Shown here: positions 6,471-6,558 of the stretch, one piece after another
Position numbering within the stretch: the stretch's first letter is position 1
Layout of the letters: every line of letters starts with the position of its first letter
Assembly: GCA_019247395.1 (NCBI GenBank)
Contig: JAFAOZ010000138.1
Coordinates: 1-6,558, forward strand
Source: Vulcanimicrobiota bacterium
Lineage (GTDB): Bacteria > Vulcanimicrobiota > Vulcanimicrobiia > Vulcanimicrobiales > Vulcanimicrobiaceae
Reading direction: 5' to 3'
DNA: 6,558 bases
Made by a program: the position numbers and the translations under genes
Notes under the pieces: model-generated
Databases searched by the model: none
The model's input: only the letters and a program-made list of their open reading frames with translations
Told to the model about the DNA's origin: nothing

Positions 6471-6558
6471 GGTGAGGGAACGGGTTTGACGGCCGGCGCG
6501 TTCTTCACTCCAGCTTGTTGTAACGCCGCATTAATTCCAGGCATTGTTGCGGTGGCAA
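6467..6558 (-). CDS. C-terminal end of an upstream gene, probable paralog of the propeller protein (partial)
   Basis: Only the last 29 complete codons and a TGA stop lie in the window; the gene enters from the right edge. The tail reads ...TMPGINAALQQAG, then VKNAPAVKPVPSP. It aligns with the end of the neighbouring 1026-residue protein: Pro then x-x-x-Ala-Leu-x-x-Ala-Gly-(V/L)-Lys, then KNAPAVKPV against KALDGVKPV, allowing one gap, with the stop a few residues later in both. The other two minus-strand frames here contain early stops (TAA and TGA), so this is the only frame compatible with an entering gene. I infer a second Asp-box propeller protein co-transcribed with the first. The evidence is a short tail only, so the identity is tentative while the presence of a coding end is fairly firm. 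Confidence 0.65.
   Translation of the reverse strand, partial: ATATMPGINAALQQAGVKNAPAVKPVPSP

Overview
The window is bacterial chromosomal DNA of moderately high GC, almost completely coding, with compact gene spacing. It holds five protein genes, two of them cut by the window edges, and no RNA gene, CRISPR array, transposase or other mobile-element gene that I can recognise. The exported phosphoesterase with a lipoprotein signal, the large BNR/Asp-box proteins and the mostly weak Shine-Dalgarno signals would suit an uncultured soil or acid-habitat lineage. Eremiobacterota (WPS-2) or Acidobacteriota-like genomes come to mind, but this is a guess from protein style and not a demonstrated assignment.

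Left part (1-1126, minus strand): most of a sugar-porter-type MFS transporter, 375 residues visible, with its C-terminal end beyond the left edge. Its first codons run through a short hairpin-forming sequence that looks like a dispersed intergenic repeat. A 38-base spacer separates it from a divergent gene.

Middle (1165-3389, plus strand): a compact serine hydrolase of the beta-lactamase/penicillin-binding family without a signal peptide. About 23 bases later comes a lipoprotein of the phospholipase C/acid phosphatase (phosphoesterase) superfamily. A perfect AGGAGG between them favours a GTG start for the second gene, and the two probably form an operon.

Right part (3390-6558, minus strand): a 1026-residue exported multi-Asp-box (BNR, sortilin/VPS10-like) beta-propeller protein. 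It converges on the phosphoesterase so tightly that the two stop codons touch (TAGCTA). Its start codon overlaps, as ATGA, the stop of another reading frame entering from the right edge. The last 29 residues of that frame resemble the C-terminus of the propeller protein, so a tandem paralogous pair is likely.

Together the genes suggest envelope or extracytoplasmic functions: sugar uptake, an exported phosphatase or phospholipase, and large secreted propellers. Nothing shows that they form one pathway. I did not find a convincing new defence or mobile system. The most informative observations are the overlapping tandem BNR paralogs, the zero-gap convergent stops and the repeat-derived N-terminus of the transporter.
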